In this document: positions 1-6,458 of the stretch, one piece after another
Layout of the letters: every line of letters begins with the position of its first letter
How positions within the stretch are numbered: position 1 is the first letter of the stretch
Assembly: GCA_029864945.1 (NCBI GenBank)
Contig: JAOTSL010000078.1
Location: forward strand, 1-11,205
Length of the DNA: 11,205 nucleotides
Direction of reading: 5' to 3'
DNA from: Gammaproteobacteria bacterium
GTDB lineage: Bacteria; Pseudomonadota; Gammaproteobacteria; S012-40
Position numbers and translations under genes: made by a program
The notes under the pieces: model-generated
What the model saw: the letters and a program-made list of their open reading frames with translations, nothing else
Databases searched by the model: none
What the model was told of the DNA's origin: nothing

Positions 1-312
1 TCTCAATGAGTCAATGCTTGAGGAAAATTTATTATATTCTCTTTGAACTTTTCGGTATTCACTTTCAAAATCGTTTAATAGGTCGCGGGCCTCTTTTGCT
101 TTTTCGAACTCAATTTTAAGTGTTCTGAATTTTTCCGAGTCCGCTGACATATTGTTGGTTAATAGGTTATTCTCATTTTCAAGTTTTGCCGCTCTCACGG
201 TTAATTTTTTATTCGCACGGGTAGCTTTGGTGGATATCATCTCAGATGAAATCCAACCCGCAATGACGAGTACGCCAGTAAATATGAATAAGAAGATGGA
301 GATATTGGCCAT
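1..312 (-). CDS. membrane-anchored coiled-coil protein, N-terminal part (partial)
   Basis: An open frame of 104 codons runs without a stop from an ATG at 312 to the window edge, so the C-terminus is missing. Residues 4-20 form a hydrophobic segment (start MANISIFLF), either a single transmembrane helix or an uncleaved signal anchor. The rest is charged and heptad-like (for example KLENENNLL and FEKAKEARDLLNDF), which suggests a coiled coil in the cytosol or periplasm. No enzymatic motif is visible. The frame stays open upstream to a stop at 403-405, and a TTG at 387 could lengthen the protein by 25 residues. I prefer 312 because it places the hydrophobic segment at the N-terminus, but neither start has a good ribosome binding site. 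It has the same orientation as the caspase-like gene to its right, separated by about 335 bases. Function is unknown. Confidence 0.6.
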   Translation of the reverse strand, partial: MANISIFLFIFTGVLVIAGWISSEMISTKATRANKKLTVRAAKLENENNLLTNNMSADSEKFRTLKIEFEKAKEARDLLNDFESEYRKVQREYNKFSSSIDSLR

Positions 313-349
313 AACATAAGTATATGAGTTTAAGTTAGTACTCTTATAT

Positions 350-364
350 CGCCACTTGGTGGCG
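350..364. repeat. perfect 6-bp inverted repeat, 3-base loop
   Basis: CGCCAC and GTGGCG flank a TTG loop. The repeat sits about 40 bases upstream of the ATG of the left-edge gene, in its presumed leader, or inside the gene if the TTG start at 387 is used. It could be an RNA hairpin or a protein-binding site. No T run follows on either strand, so an intrinsic terminator is unlikely. Confidence 0.45.
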
Positions 365-378
365 TTTACTTGAAGTGT

Positions 379-420
379 TTTAGCCAATATGAGATAGATT
401 CCCTATAGTTATTGGCTAAA
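379..420. repeat. 11-bp inverted repeat upstream of left-edge gene
   Basis: TTTAGCCAATA (379-389) is repeated inverted as TATTGGCTAAA (410-420) around a 20-base spacer. The match is perfect over 11 bp. The position, 67-108 bases upstream of the left-edge ATG, suits a dimeric regulator site or a leader RNA stem. No regulator is encoded nearby in the window. Confidence 0.5.
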
Positions 421-522
421 TGCCTAAATAAGCAGCAGTTTAGTGGTTTTGGTGTGCCCCTTGTGTCACGATAGTTGTACCGCTTATTGTGGGTGGAAGG
501 ACTTACAGTTGGTATGTATATT

Positions 523-540
523 CCCCTTTTATGCAAGGGG
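523..540 (-). terminator. possible terminator hairpin after caspase-like gene
   Basis: CCCCTT (523-528) and AAGGGG (535-540) form a 6-bp GC-rich stem with the loop TTATGC, about 108 bases downstream of the caspase-like stop codon. On the minus strand it is followed by AATATAC rather than a true U run, so intrinsic termination is only a possibility. Confidence 0.3.
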
Positions 541-647
541 TTATTGAAGTGGGTTATAGTGGTGTTATGCTTTGGTGCTGCTTAATTTCGTTAATAGCAT
601 CGATAGCCGTAGTATTAATATAGATAATTAAATGTCTGCCGCGCCCC

Positions 648-2723
648 CTAACCCCGCGGGATAAAAAAGAACTGTCCCGTTTCATGGCCCGCGTGCTTAA
701 TTGGTGCATATTCTGGTGTTTGGCTGTTTGCGGAATTTTGCGATACAACATTCGTCACTTGGCGATACAGTGCATAACCTTGCAATACATCTTTATTACT
801 TTCTAAAGCATCTAAAAATGCTTTGGCAAAAATAGAGTGATTTCCGCCACCTTCATCAAGAACCGGTTGAACCCCGCCGGAAGAGAGTACAGTACGTGAC
901 TGGCTTTTGCTCATTAGCTTTAACCATTTTTTCTGTATTTCTCTGGGAATTGCTGAATCAATTCGAGGTACTGCCGTTCGTGTCATTGTGCCTGAATAAC
1001 AGGAGTCTGCGACTACCATTATATGATTGGCCGGTAGGGTGTTTAACATATCGGTAATGGCTATGTTTGAAATCCAGTTGGCGGTATTGTCGGCTTCTGC
1101 ATCGGTTGGTAACCAGTAGCCGCGGTCATTTATTTTATCGAGGTCACCGTGGCCTGCGTAATAAACAAGTAAGTTGTCGCCTTTTTGTAGTTGCTGTCTC
1201 AAGTTATACAGTGCAGATAATATTTGGTAACGGTCTGCGTTTAGTAGTAACGTCGTTTTAAAATTGTATTTATTTTTTAGTATTTTTGCGGTTTCTTCGG
1301 CATCGTTTACCGCTGTTTTAAGATTTTGCATATGTTTATATTTATTATTGCCAATCACTAACGCGTAATATCGACCTAAATGAATGCCATCCATACTGCT
1401 CATTAAACTGGTGTGTACTGCTGGCGCAGCAACTGACGCGGTGCTCATCGGGCTTGATATGATAAAGTCCAGTGAGGTTGATTTATTTTGTTTATCTACT
1501 GCTTTAAGGTTTATCAGGGTGTTGTTTTGGGTGATTTTAACCGGCACTTTAAAGCTGTTATCTGATTTCAAAAATACTTGTTTGTTATTGAAGTAAAATG
1601 TTTTTATACCGGCTGGTGCCGTAACGCGACCATGTATGGATTGTGTTCTAACTGGCGAGCGTAATAGTACACTGGGTTTTCCGCGGGTAATGGCCAGTGG
1701 TGGGTCTAAGATTTCAATGCTCGGCGCAGCCATCGCCAGTTTTTGTAGTTCTACTTTGTTGAGCTGTTGTCTGAATCCACTGGTTTCTTTACTCAGGCTG
1801 GCTATTATCAACCCCTGTTGCTGCAAATTGGTTTCTTTTTCTTTTATCTGAGCAAATAGTTTTTTAATTAAAAACTGTACTTCTTTAGGTGGCATCTTTA
1901 CTGTTTTGTTTTGTTCGGCATTGTTCTTCTGCTGAGTTAGATTGGGTGTTTGATCAGGTGCTTGGTCAAGAGATTGCTTAAGGCTGGTAATTCTCTGTTG
2001 CATTTTTTCGATGTCGGTTTTTGTTGTTTTTTCTTCTTTTTGAGCTTGATTTAACTTTTGTTGGGCGTGCTGTAGTTGTTTTTTATATTCTGTTGCTTTT
2101 GTTTCTAGTGCTTTTACTTCAACTTTTAGTGATTGTAACTCCTCATTTTTTGCACTTAGTTCGATAGAGGAAACATATTCAACATCATCTGGCAGACCAG
2201 AAGCTTTGCGATACCAGTTCATGGCAGTTGTAATGTTTTGGTCTACGCCTAGACCTTTCTCATACATGTAACCAAGATTAATCTGTGCACGGGAATAACC
2301 TTGCCTGGCTGCCTTTTTATACCAAACTGCAGCTATATCGTAATCAGGTTCTACGCCCATACCTTTTTCGTAAATTTCCCCGACTTGTGTCTGAGCTTCT
2401 GCACTACCAGCTTGTGCCTGAGGGAGCCAGATTTTTAGTGCGGTGGCATAGTCGGCACGATCAAAAGCGACGTATTCGCCGCCGCGAATTTCGCAATCAA
2501 GGGCAGATGTTTTAATTGGGCGGCGAGCGGTGAGGTAATTGGCTTGTCGGCCAAGACTTCTAACCTGGCCTGGTAGTAAGCAATCCACTACAAACACATT
2601 ATCCACGTTGTCTCGTGACAGATCGGAATCTGAATTTATTGATATTCCATCTGAATTATTCCCTGTGCTTGCACAGCCAAAACATAATAGTGATAGCAAT
2701 AGTGTGGTTGATAATATTTTCAT
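648..2723 (-). CDS. exported caspase-like (peptidase C14 fold) protein with Sel1 repeats
   Basis: A 691-residue protein starting MKILSTTLLL. I chose the ATG at 2723 over the upstream TTG (2738) and ATG (2729) because AGGG sits six bases before it. A hydrophobic signal segment ends in CFGC (Cys17). This is a plausible but non-standard lipobox, with Cys where Leu is usual at -3. In order: an N-terminal segment with two cysteines (48, 77) that could pair; Sel1/TPR-like repeats at about 87-175 (YEKGMGVEPDYDIAAVWYKKA type); coiled coil at about 185-255 and again at 280-330; an Ig-like beta region at about 333-423; then the caspase domain at about 451-685. The dyad is present: His525 in YYAGHG and Cys575 in ADSCYSG. 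By family precedent (caspase/metacaspase fold) it is a cysteine peptidase, but its substrate is unknown. If the signal works, it acts in the periplasm or on the outer membrane. It lies downstream of the kinase in the same orientation, 168 bases apart. Confidence 0.9.
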   Translation of the reverse strand: MKILSTTLLLSLLCFGCASTGNNSDGISINSDSDLSRDNVDNVFVVDCLLPGQVRSLGRQANYLTARRPIKTSALDCEIRGGEYVAFDRADYATALKIWLPQAQAGSAEAQTQVGEIYEKGMGVEPDYDIAAVWYKKAARQGYSRAQINLGYMYEKGLGVDQNITTAMNWYRKASGLPDDVEYVSSIELSAKNEELQSLKVEVKALETKATEYKKQLQHAQQKLNQAQKEEKTTKTDIEKMQQRITSLKQSLDQAPDQTPNLTQQKNNAEQNKTVKMPPKEVQFLIKKLFAQIKEKETNLQQQGLIIASLSKETSGFRQQLNKVELQKLAMAAPSIEILDPPLAITRGKPSVLLRSPVRTQSIHGRVTAPAGIKTFYFNNKQVFLKSDNSFKVPVKITQNNTLINLKAVDKQNKSTSLDFIISSPMSTASVAAPAVHTSLMSSMDGIHLGRYYALVIGNNKYKHMQNLKTAVNDAEETAKILKNKYNFKTTLLLNADRYQILSALYNLRQQLQKGDNLLVYYAGHGDLDKINDRGYWLPTDAEADNTANWISNIAITDMLNTLPANHIMVVADSCYSGTMTRTAVPRIDSAIPREIQKKWLKLMSKSQSRTVLSSGGVQPVLDEGGGNHSIFAKAFLDALESNKDVLQGYALYRQVTNVVSQNSANSQTPEYAPIKHAGHETGQFFFIPRG

Positions 2724-2751
2724 TTGCATCCCTGACAAAATTTTTGAAATG

Positions 2752-2757
2752 ATTATA
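2752..2757 (-). promoter_or_regulatory. candidate -10 box for caspase-like gene
   Basis: A perfect TATAAT is present on the minus strand 29 bases before the chosen ATG. No good -35 hexamer lies at the right distance, and the region is very AT-rich, so chance is a real alternative. If real, the caspase-like gene has its own promoter besides any read-through from the kinase gene. Confidence 0.3.
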
Positions 2758-2831
2758 ATTTTAACAACAGTGTATCGTTTTTCGTGTGAGTTGGGTCACA
2801 TGTAGTGTCGTGCATTTTTTTTATAAAACAG

Positions 2832-2863
2832 GGCCTTGATTTGAGGTTAAATCTTAACAGGCC
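2832..2863 (-). terminator. possible hairpin after kinase gene
   Basis: GTTAA (2846-2850) pairs with TTAAC (2854-2858), and GGCCT (2832-2836) pairs with AGGCC (2859-2863), with a nine-base bulge on one side. On the minus strand the stem is followed by CTGTTTTAT, a short T-rich stretch. It lies about 30 bases past the kinase stop codon and could be a weak terminator or attenuator between the kinase and caspase-like genes. Confidence 0.3.
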
Positions 2864-2891
2864 GAGTAGTTACGTATTTTTAACGCACGGT

Positions 2892-4649
2892 TTATTTTTT
2901 TGTTTGTTTTTGGTGAATTTCCATTTGAAAATCCAGTAAATCTTTATTGTCAGGTTGTACGATAAGGCCCGTCTTAACCAGTAAAAGACTTTCTGCCAAA
3001 TCGCCTGACTCAAATTTATGTAAAGCGAGTTTTTTATATTGATTAGCTACTTTTTTATTGCCCTCAATAGCAGCCTGATTTGTTGGGTCAATCTCAAGTA
3101 CTTTCTGGTATTGGTCGTAGGCGCTGTCTCCGGGTGGTGAAGCTAAATAACCCATCGAGAAATAAAGGTCGGCAGTTTCAAAAAATTGGTTTATTTTTTG
3201 TTTTTGCTCAATACTCAGGTTTGCTATTGGTAGCATTGGTTTCTGACTAGCGCTGTACCAAGAATAAGCGCTAATCGCCAGCGCTATACTGGTGCCGGCA
3301 ATGCCCGCATAAAACCATAGTGTCCTTTTTTTAGGAACCATGCCATCCAAAAACTCGGCAATGGTCGCAACTCGATGTTCCCGGTCAAAGGCAAGTGAAC
3401 TGGATAGCGTATTCCACTGTTTTCTACTGAGCTCGTTTATTTTTTTCGGAATCATCGCGGCATCACGAGCATGATTTGACTGCTTGCCGTCAAATGGGTG
3501 ATGTCCGGTAAATAATTGATAGGTAACGCAGCCCAGTGCGTATATGTCGTCTCTTGGGTCCGGGTCAGCGTCTTCAAACATTTCGGGACTGGCGTAGGGC
3601 GGTGTTAATGCGCCTAAGTTTGAGCCATCAAAATCGACGTAAGCTTTACCTGATTTTTTATTACTTTGTCCTGGTATTTTTTTAGCGCGAGCAATACCAA
3701 AATCCAGTACCTTTACGACATTCTCCTGGGTAATAAATACATTTTCTGGCTTCAAGTCAGAGTGAATGATGTTTTTAGAATGTGCATAAAATAAAGCCCG
3801 GCTGATGCCCTCAATAATTCTCAGTGCTTCATTTATCGGTATGCCCGTTTTGTTATCGCGTACCAACACATCAAGAGACTGTCCCTGGAGGCACTCCATA
3901 GTCATGTAAATTACATCGGCATCACGGTCAAAATCGTATACGGTAATTATGTTTGGGTGAGCAAGGCTCTGTATTTTTTGTGATTCATGCTCAAGAACGC
4001 GTATTGATTGAGGATGGTTTTTAAAAGCATCCCCTAGTATTTTGACAGCGATGTACGGATCACGATTATTTGCTTCCTGCTTACGCAAATCCAGTGCGCG
4101 GTAAACGATACTCATGCCACCGTGCCCCAATTCATCTTCAAGAATGAACCGGTTCTTAATAATGCTGCCGGGTTTTAATATGACGGATTTAGACGGTTGT
4201 CGGTTGGGATCAAAATAATTATTAGTGTGTTCATGAAGCGTCTGTTTTTCAGCGCTTATTCCTTGGGTACCAGAGACGATAGTTTCTGCGGTTTCGAAGC
4301 TGTTACCCGAGCTAATATCAGGATTGCGTGGTGTTTGATGTGTTGAACGTACGACGGTATTGTCATTCTGTACCACTTGAGTGGCGTTATTGTCAGCAAC
4401 CACCGTTTTGGCATTGAGTGAGTTAGTAAGCACAGTTTTCGCGCTAAACGACTCAGTGACGATTGTTTTTACAGCGTCACAGGTGTGTTGAGGCAATTGA
4501 TAGTTATTTTTGAGGTCCTCTACCTGGCTAGCAAGGACTGATTCTGAAGTAGCATTAGGTTCAATTAATGAGGCCAGCTGTTCTTGCAGCTGACCATCAT
4601 TAATTTTTTTGTTTTTAAAATCATTGAGTAATGCTTGAATAACGTCCAT
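2892..4649 (-). CDS. transmembrane Hanks-type Ser/Thr protein kinase with TPR-like C-terminus
   Basis: A 585-residue protein that transfers phosphate from ATP to Ser/Thr of target proteins. The ATG at 4649 follows TAGGAT seven bases upstream. Residues 1-160 are a low-complexity, Thr-rich region with three 10-residue repeats (61-90). The kinase domain spans about 168-435: Gly loop LGHGGMSIV (174-182), Lys203 in AVKIL, probable alpha-C Glu222, catalytic loop HSDLKPEN (Asp298, Asn303), DFG (316-318), SPE in place of APE (354-356), and DDIYALG (367-373). All catalytic residues are present. The usual HRD is HSD, so it is a non-RD kinase. One transmembrane helix (about 444-464) is followed by a roughly 100-residue helical tail resembling TPR repeats (YQKVLEIDPTN), predicted to be periplasmic. 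It lies 54 bases after folD, in the same direction, and upstream of the caspase-like gene. No PP2C phosphatase or FHA partner is in the window. Confidence 0.93.
   Translation of the reverse strand: MDVIQALLNDFKNKKINDGQLQEQLASLIEPNATSESVLASQVEDLKNNYQLPQHTCDAVKTIVTESFSAKTVLTNSLNAKTVVADNNATQVVQNDNTVVRSTHQTPRNPDISSGNSFETAETIVSGTQGISAEKQTLHEHTNNYFDPNRQPSKSVILKPGSIIKNRFILEDELGHGGMSIVYRALDLRKQEANNRDPYIAVKILGDAFKNHPQSIRVLEHESQKIQSLAHPNIITVYDFDRDADVIYMTMECLQGQSLDVLVRDNKTGIPINEALRIIEGISRALFYAHSKNIIHSDLKPENVFITQENVVKVLDFGIARAKKIPGQSNKKSGKAYVDFDGSNLGALTPPYASPEMFEDADPDPRDDIYALGCVTYQLFTGHHPFDGKQSNHARDAAMIPKKINELSRKQWNTLSSSLAFDREHRVATIAEFLDGMVPKKRTLWFYAGIAGTSIALAISAYSWYSASQKPMLPIANLSIEQKQKINQFFETADLYFSMGYLASPPGDSAYDQYQKVLEIDPTNQAAIEGNKKVANQYKKLALHKFESGDLAESLLLVKTGLIVQPDNKDLLDFQMEIHQKQTKK
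4380..4469 (-). repeat. three tandem 30-base repeats in kinase gene (10 residues each)
   Basis: Residues 61-90 of the kinase read KTIVTESFSA, KTVLTNSLNA and KTVVADNNAT. Each unit starts with Lys-Thr followed by two aliphatic residues. Similar Thr-aliphatic sites continue at TQVV (90-93), NTVV (97-100) and ETIV (122-125). The DNA copies have diverged, which points to an old, selected protein repeat rather than recent slippage. Confidence 0.65.
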
Positions 4650-4703
4650 GTGCTAATCCTATCAGATAATTACTGGCCAGGTACATGATGAAGACAGTTA
4701 CAC

Positions 4704-5567
4704 TTATGCAGGCAATGGATCATGAAAGGTTTTATTGGCATAAAGCGTATTTTCCATGAGCATGGCAACTGTCATGGGGCCTACACCACCGGGAACTGGC
4801 GTAATCCAGCCAGCCTTTTTTTCTGCAATATCAAATTCAACATCGCCACAGAGTTTGCCGTTATCTAGCCTGTTCATGCCGACATCAATGACAATGGCGT
4901 CATTTTTAATCCAGTCGCCTTTTACAAGGTCGGGAATACCTACACCAACCACTACAATATCAGCCCGCCTTACATGTTCTTCGAGGTTTTTTGTAAAGCG
5001 GTGAGTGGTTGTAACGGTACAGCCTGCCAGCAACAGCTCAAGACTCATAGGGCGACCGACAATATTAGATGCGCCAACGACAACAGCATCTAAGCCACGA
5101 ATGCTTACGCCGGTTGATTCTAGTAATTTCATTACGCCATAAGGTGTACAGGAGCGAAGTGTTGGAATACGCACCGCAAGACGACCAATATTATAAGGAT
5201 GAAAGCCGTCTACATCTTTGGCTGGCTTGATGCGTTCAAGTACTAAAGAAGAATTTATGTGACCGGGCAAGGGCAGTTGCACCAAAATACCGTCAATTGA
5301 TGGGTCATCATTTAATTCATCTACAAGCTCAAGAAGCGCGGACTCAGACGTTGTGTCAGGCAGGTCATAAGCGGTAGATGTGATACCGACTGCTTCACAG
5401 GCCTTTTTCTTGTTATTAACATAAACCTCAGATGCGGGATCATTGCCAACCAGAATAACCGCTAGGCCTGGTTGTCTGCGGCCTTGTGCCAGACGTGTAT
5501 CGATTTCTTTTTTGATACCGTCTTTTATCGATTGTGCGACTAATTTTCCATCGATTAATTTTGCCAT
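4704..5567 (-). CDS. folD: bifunctional methylenetetrahydrofolate dehydrogenase / methenyltetrahydrofolate cyclohydrolase
   Basis: FolD (287 residues, usual length) interconverts 5,10-methylene-THF, 5,10-methenyl-THF and 10-formyl-THF with NADP(H). It supplies one-carbon units for purines and formyl-Met in the cytosol. The active-site set is intact: Tyr49 and Lys53 in SEVYVNNKKK, Gln97 in ILVQLPLPG, and Asp120 in KDVDGFHP. The Rossmann nucleotide loop is GASNIVGRP (165-173), and the family signature PVPGGVGPMT is at 257-266. The start ATG at 5567 follows directly from the family N-terminus (MAKLIDGK), but no clear Shine-Dalgarno precedes it. It is transcribed away from the tRNA genes and towards the kinase gene, with 54 bases between them, so the kinase may be co-transcribed with this housekeeping gene. 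Confidence 0.97.
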   Translation of the reverse strand: MAKLIDGKLVAQSIKDGIKKEIDTRLAQGRRQPGLAVILVGNDPASEVYVNNKKKACEAVGITSTAYDLPDTTSESALLELVDELNDDPSIDGILVQLPLPGHINSSLVLERIKPAKDVDGFHPYNIGRLAVRIPTLRSCTPYGVMKLLESTGVSIRGLDAVVVGASNIVGRPMSLELLLAGCTVTTTHRFTKNLEEHVRRADIVVVGVGIPDLVKGDWIKNDAIVIDVGMNRLDNGKLCGDVEFDIAEKKAGWITPVPGGVGPMTVAMLMENTLYANKTFHDPLPA

Positions 5568-5586
5568 GAGTGCTGGTTGTCCGCCG

Positions 5587-5615
5587 AGTATATTGAAGTT
5601 AGTTTATGCGAGTAA
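5587..5615 (-). promoter_or_regulatory. candidate folD promoter
   Basis: On the minus strand, TTACTC (5610-5615), 17 bases, then TATACT (5587-5592). The -10 box is good and the -35 box is weak. Transcription would begin about 13 bases before the folD ATG, giving a very short leader, consistent with the absence of a clear ribosome binding site. Confidence 0.35.
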
Positions 5616-5720
5616 GCTTATTACACCTTAAATAAATGTGCTTACTCTGATGAGGCGTAATGATACCTAAAAATAAACCAGGTCGATATAAAAAAATTGT
5701 AAAATAATATGAACTTGGCA

Positions 5721-5749
5721 TTGACGTATACCTAAGTGGAGGGTATTAT
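5721..5749 (+). promoter_or_regulatory. strong sigma70-type promoter for tRNA operon
   Basis: TTGACG (5721-5726), a 17-base spacer, then TATTAT (5744-5749): five of six consensus matches in each box with optimal spacing. It lies 60 bases upstream of tRNA-Pro. A purine-rich leader (about 5775-5806) lies between promoter and tRNA. This fits a strong constitutive promoter for the two tRNAs. Confidence 0.75.
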
Positions 5750-5808
5750 CTGCATCCGTTTTGTGGAGACACATAACGAAAGCGAAGAAAGAAAAGAAAA
5801 AGAAGTAT

Positions 5809-5885
5809 CGGGGTATAGCGCAGTCTGGTAGCGCGCCTGCTTTGGGAGCAGGATGTCGGGAGTTCGAATCTCTCTACCCCGACCA
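5809..5885 (+). tRNA. tRNA-Pro (anticodon UGG)
   Basis: A 77-base cloverleaf. Acceptor CGGGGTA (5809-5815) pairs with TACCCCG (5875-5881). The anticodon stem is CCTGC/GCAGG around the loop TTTGGGA, with anticodon TGG at 5843-5845. The T-loop is GTTCGAATC. The discriminator is A5882 and CCA is encoded at 5883-5885. It reads CCA and wobble-related Pro codons. It is first in a two-tRNA transcript. Confidence 0.97.
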
Positions 5886-5939
5886 TTTTTTATACTTCAA
5901 GATTTCTTAGGTCTTGATTAGTAGTATGTTCAATATCCT

Positions 5940-6016
5940 GCGCCCGTAGCTCATCTGGATAGAGCATCGGCCTTCTAAGCCGAGGGTAACAGGTTCGAGT
6001 CCTGTCGGGCGCACCA
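5940..6016 (+). tRNA. tRNA-Arg (anticodon UCU)
   Basis: A 77-base cloverleaf. Acceptor GCGCCCG (5940-5946) pairs with CGGGCGC (6006-6012). The anticodon stem is TCGGC/GCCGA with loop CTTCTAA and anticodon TCT at 5974-5976. The T-loop is GGTTCGAGTCC, the discriminator is A6013, and CCA is encoded at 6014-6016. It reads AGA/AGG codons. It follows tRNA-Pro by 54 bases with no promoter between, so the two are probably co-transcribed and processed. A run of seven T follows at 6019-6025, but without a separate hairpin. Confidence 0.97.
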
Positions 6017-6458
6017 TATTTTTTTATATCTCATCTGTTTTATTTCTATATCACACTTTCTGATTTTATCATTCAAATTTATTGCGCAGGTAAAACTACT
6101 CAATACTACGTAGTGTTACAAAGTCTTAAAATTTATTTCTATATATGTATATTTTTTAAAAGTAATCTAATTGAATGCCAGTCATTGTTTGGTTAACAAG
6201 CCGGAAAAAGAGTCCTGAAGCTATCCAGTCCTATAAAGTTCTTACAGTAAGTAAGCGCATAAGCATAATTAAGGGATAGGTCTTTCTCCGGGCATTTTAA
6301 TAAAATCTCTGAGTGGGTGTCTGCTTACTATGTTTGATGGTGAGAATATAAGAGTTCGTGAAGGTCTTGTACTGGCTGCCCCCCCGGCTTTTCTTATTGA
6401 GAAAATAAGGGGCTATATATGATTTATTATTATAATTAAACGGTATAAGGCATACGAA
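6017..6458. other. gap between tRNA-Arg and DUF502 gene; possible RNA structure
   Basis: I find no credible open frame in these 442 bases on either strand. Two long-range pairings are visible: CCGGAAAAAGA (6201-6211) with TCTTTCTCCGG (6281-6291), one mismatch, and AGTAAGC (6250-6256) with GCTTACT (6323-6329). These cannot form together as one simple nested stem. Near the DUF502 stop, TTTTCT and AGAAAA form a small stem (about 6389-6405) beside a C7 run (6379-6385), which may contribute to termination on the minus strand. No repeat of the tRNA 3' end is present. Confidence 0.4.

Noticed and set aside
554..751. 65-codon minus-strand open frame
   Set aside because: It overlaps the caspase-like C-terminus in another frame, has no ribosome binding site and no motif.
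2724..2738. Longer start (TTG at 2738 or ATG at 2729) for the caspase-like gene
   Set aside because: AGGG lies at the right distance only for the ATG at 2723, which also gives a normal signal peptide.
1067..2805. Several plus-strand open frames of 64-88 codons
   Set aside because: They lie antisense to the caspase-like gene and have the cysteine/serine-rich look of frames read against a coding strand.
4756..5631. Plus-strand open frames against folD
   Set aside because: These are shadows of the clearly coding folD strand; the second runs past its start but has no features.
6379..6385. C7 run as a phase-variation switch
   Set aside because: It does not lie inside any open frame or in a promoter spacer that I can identify.
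5940..6458. tRNA-Arg as an integration (att) site for a genomic island
   Set aside because: No integrase gene and no second copy of the tRNA 3' end is present in the window.
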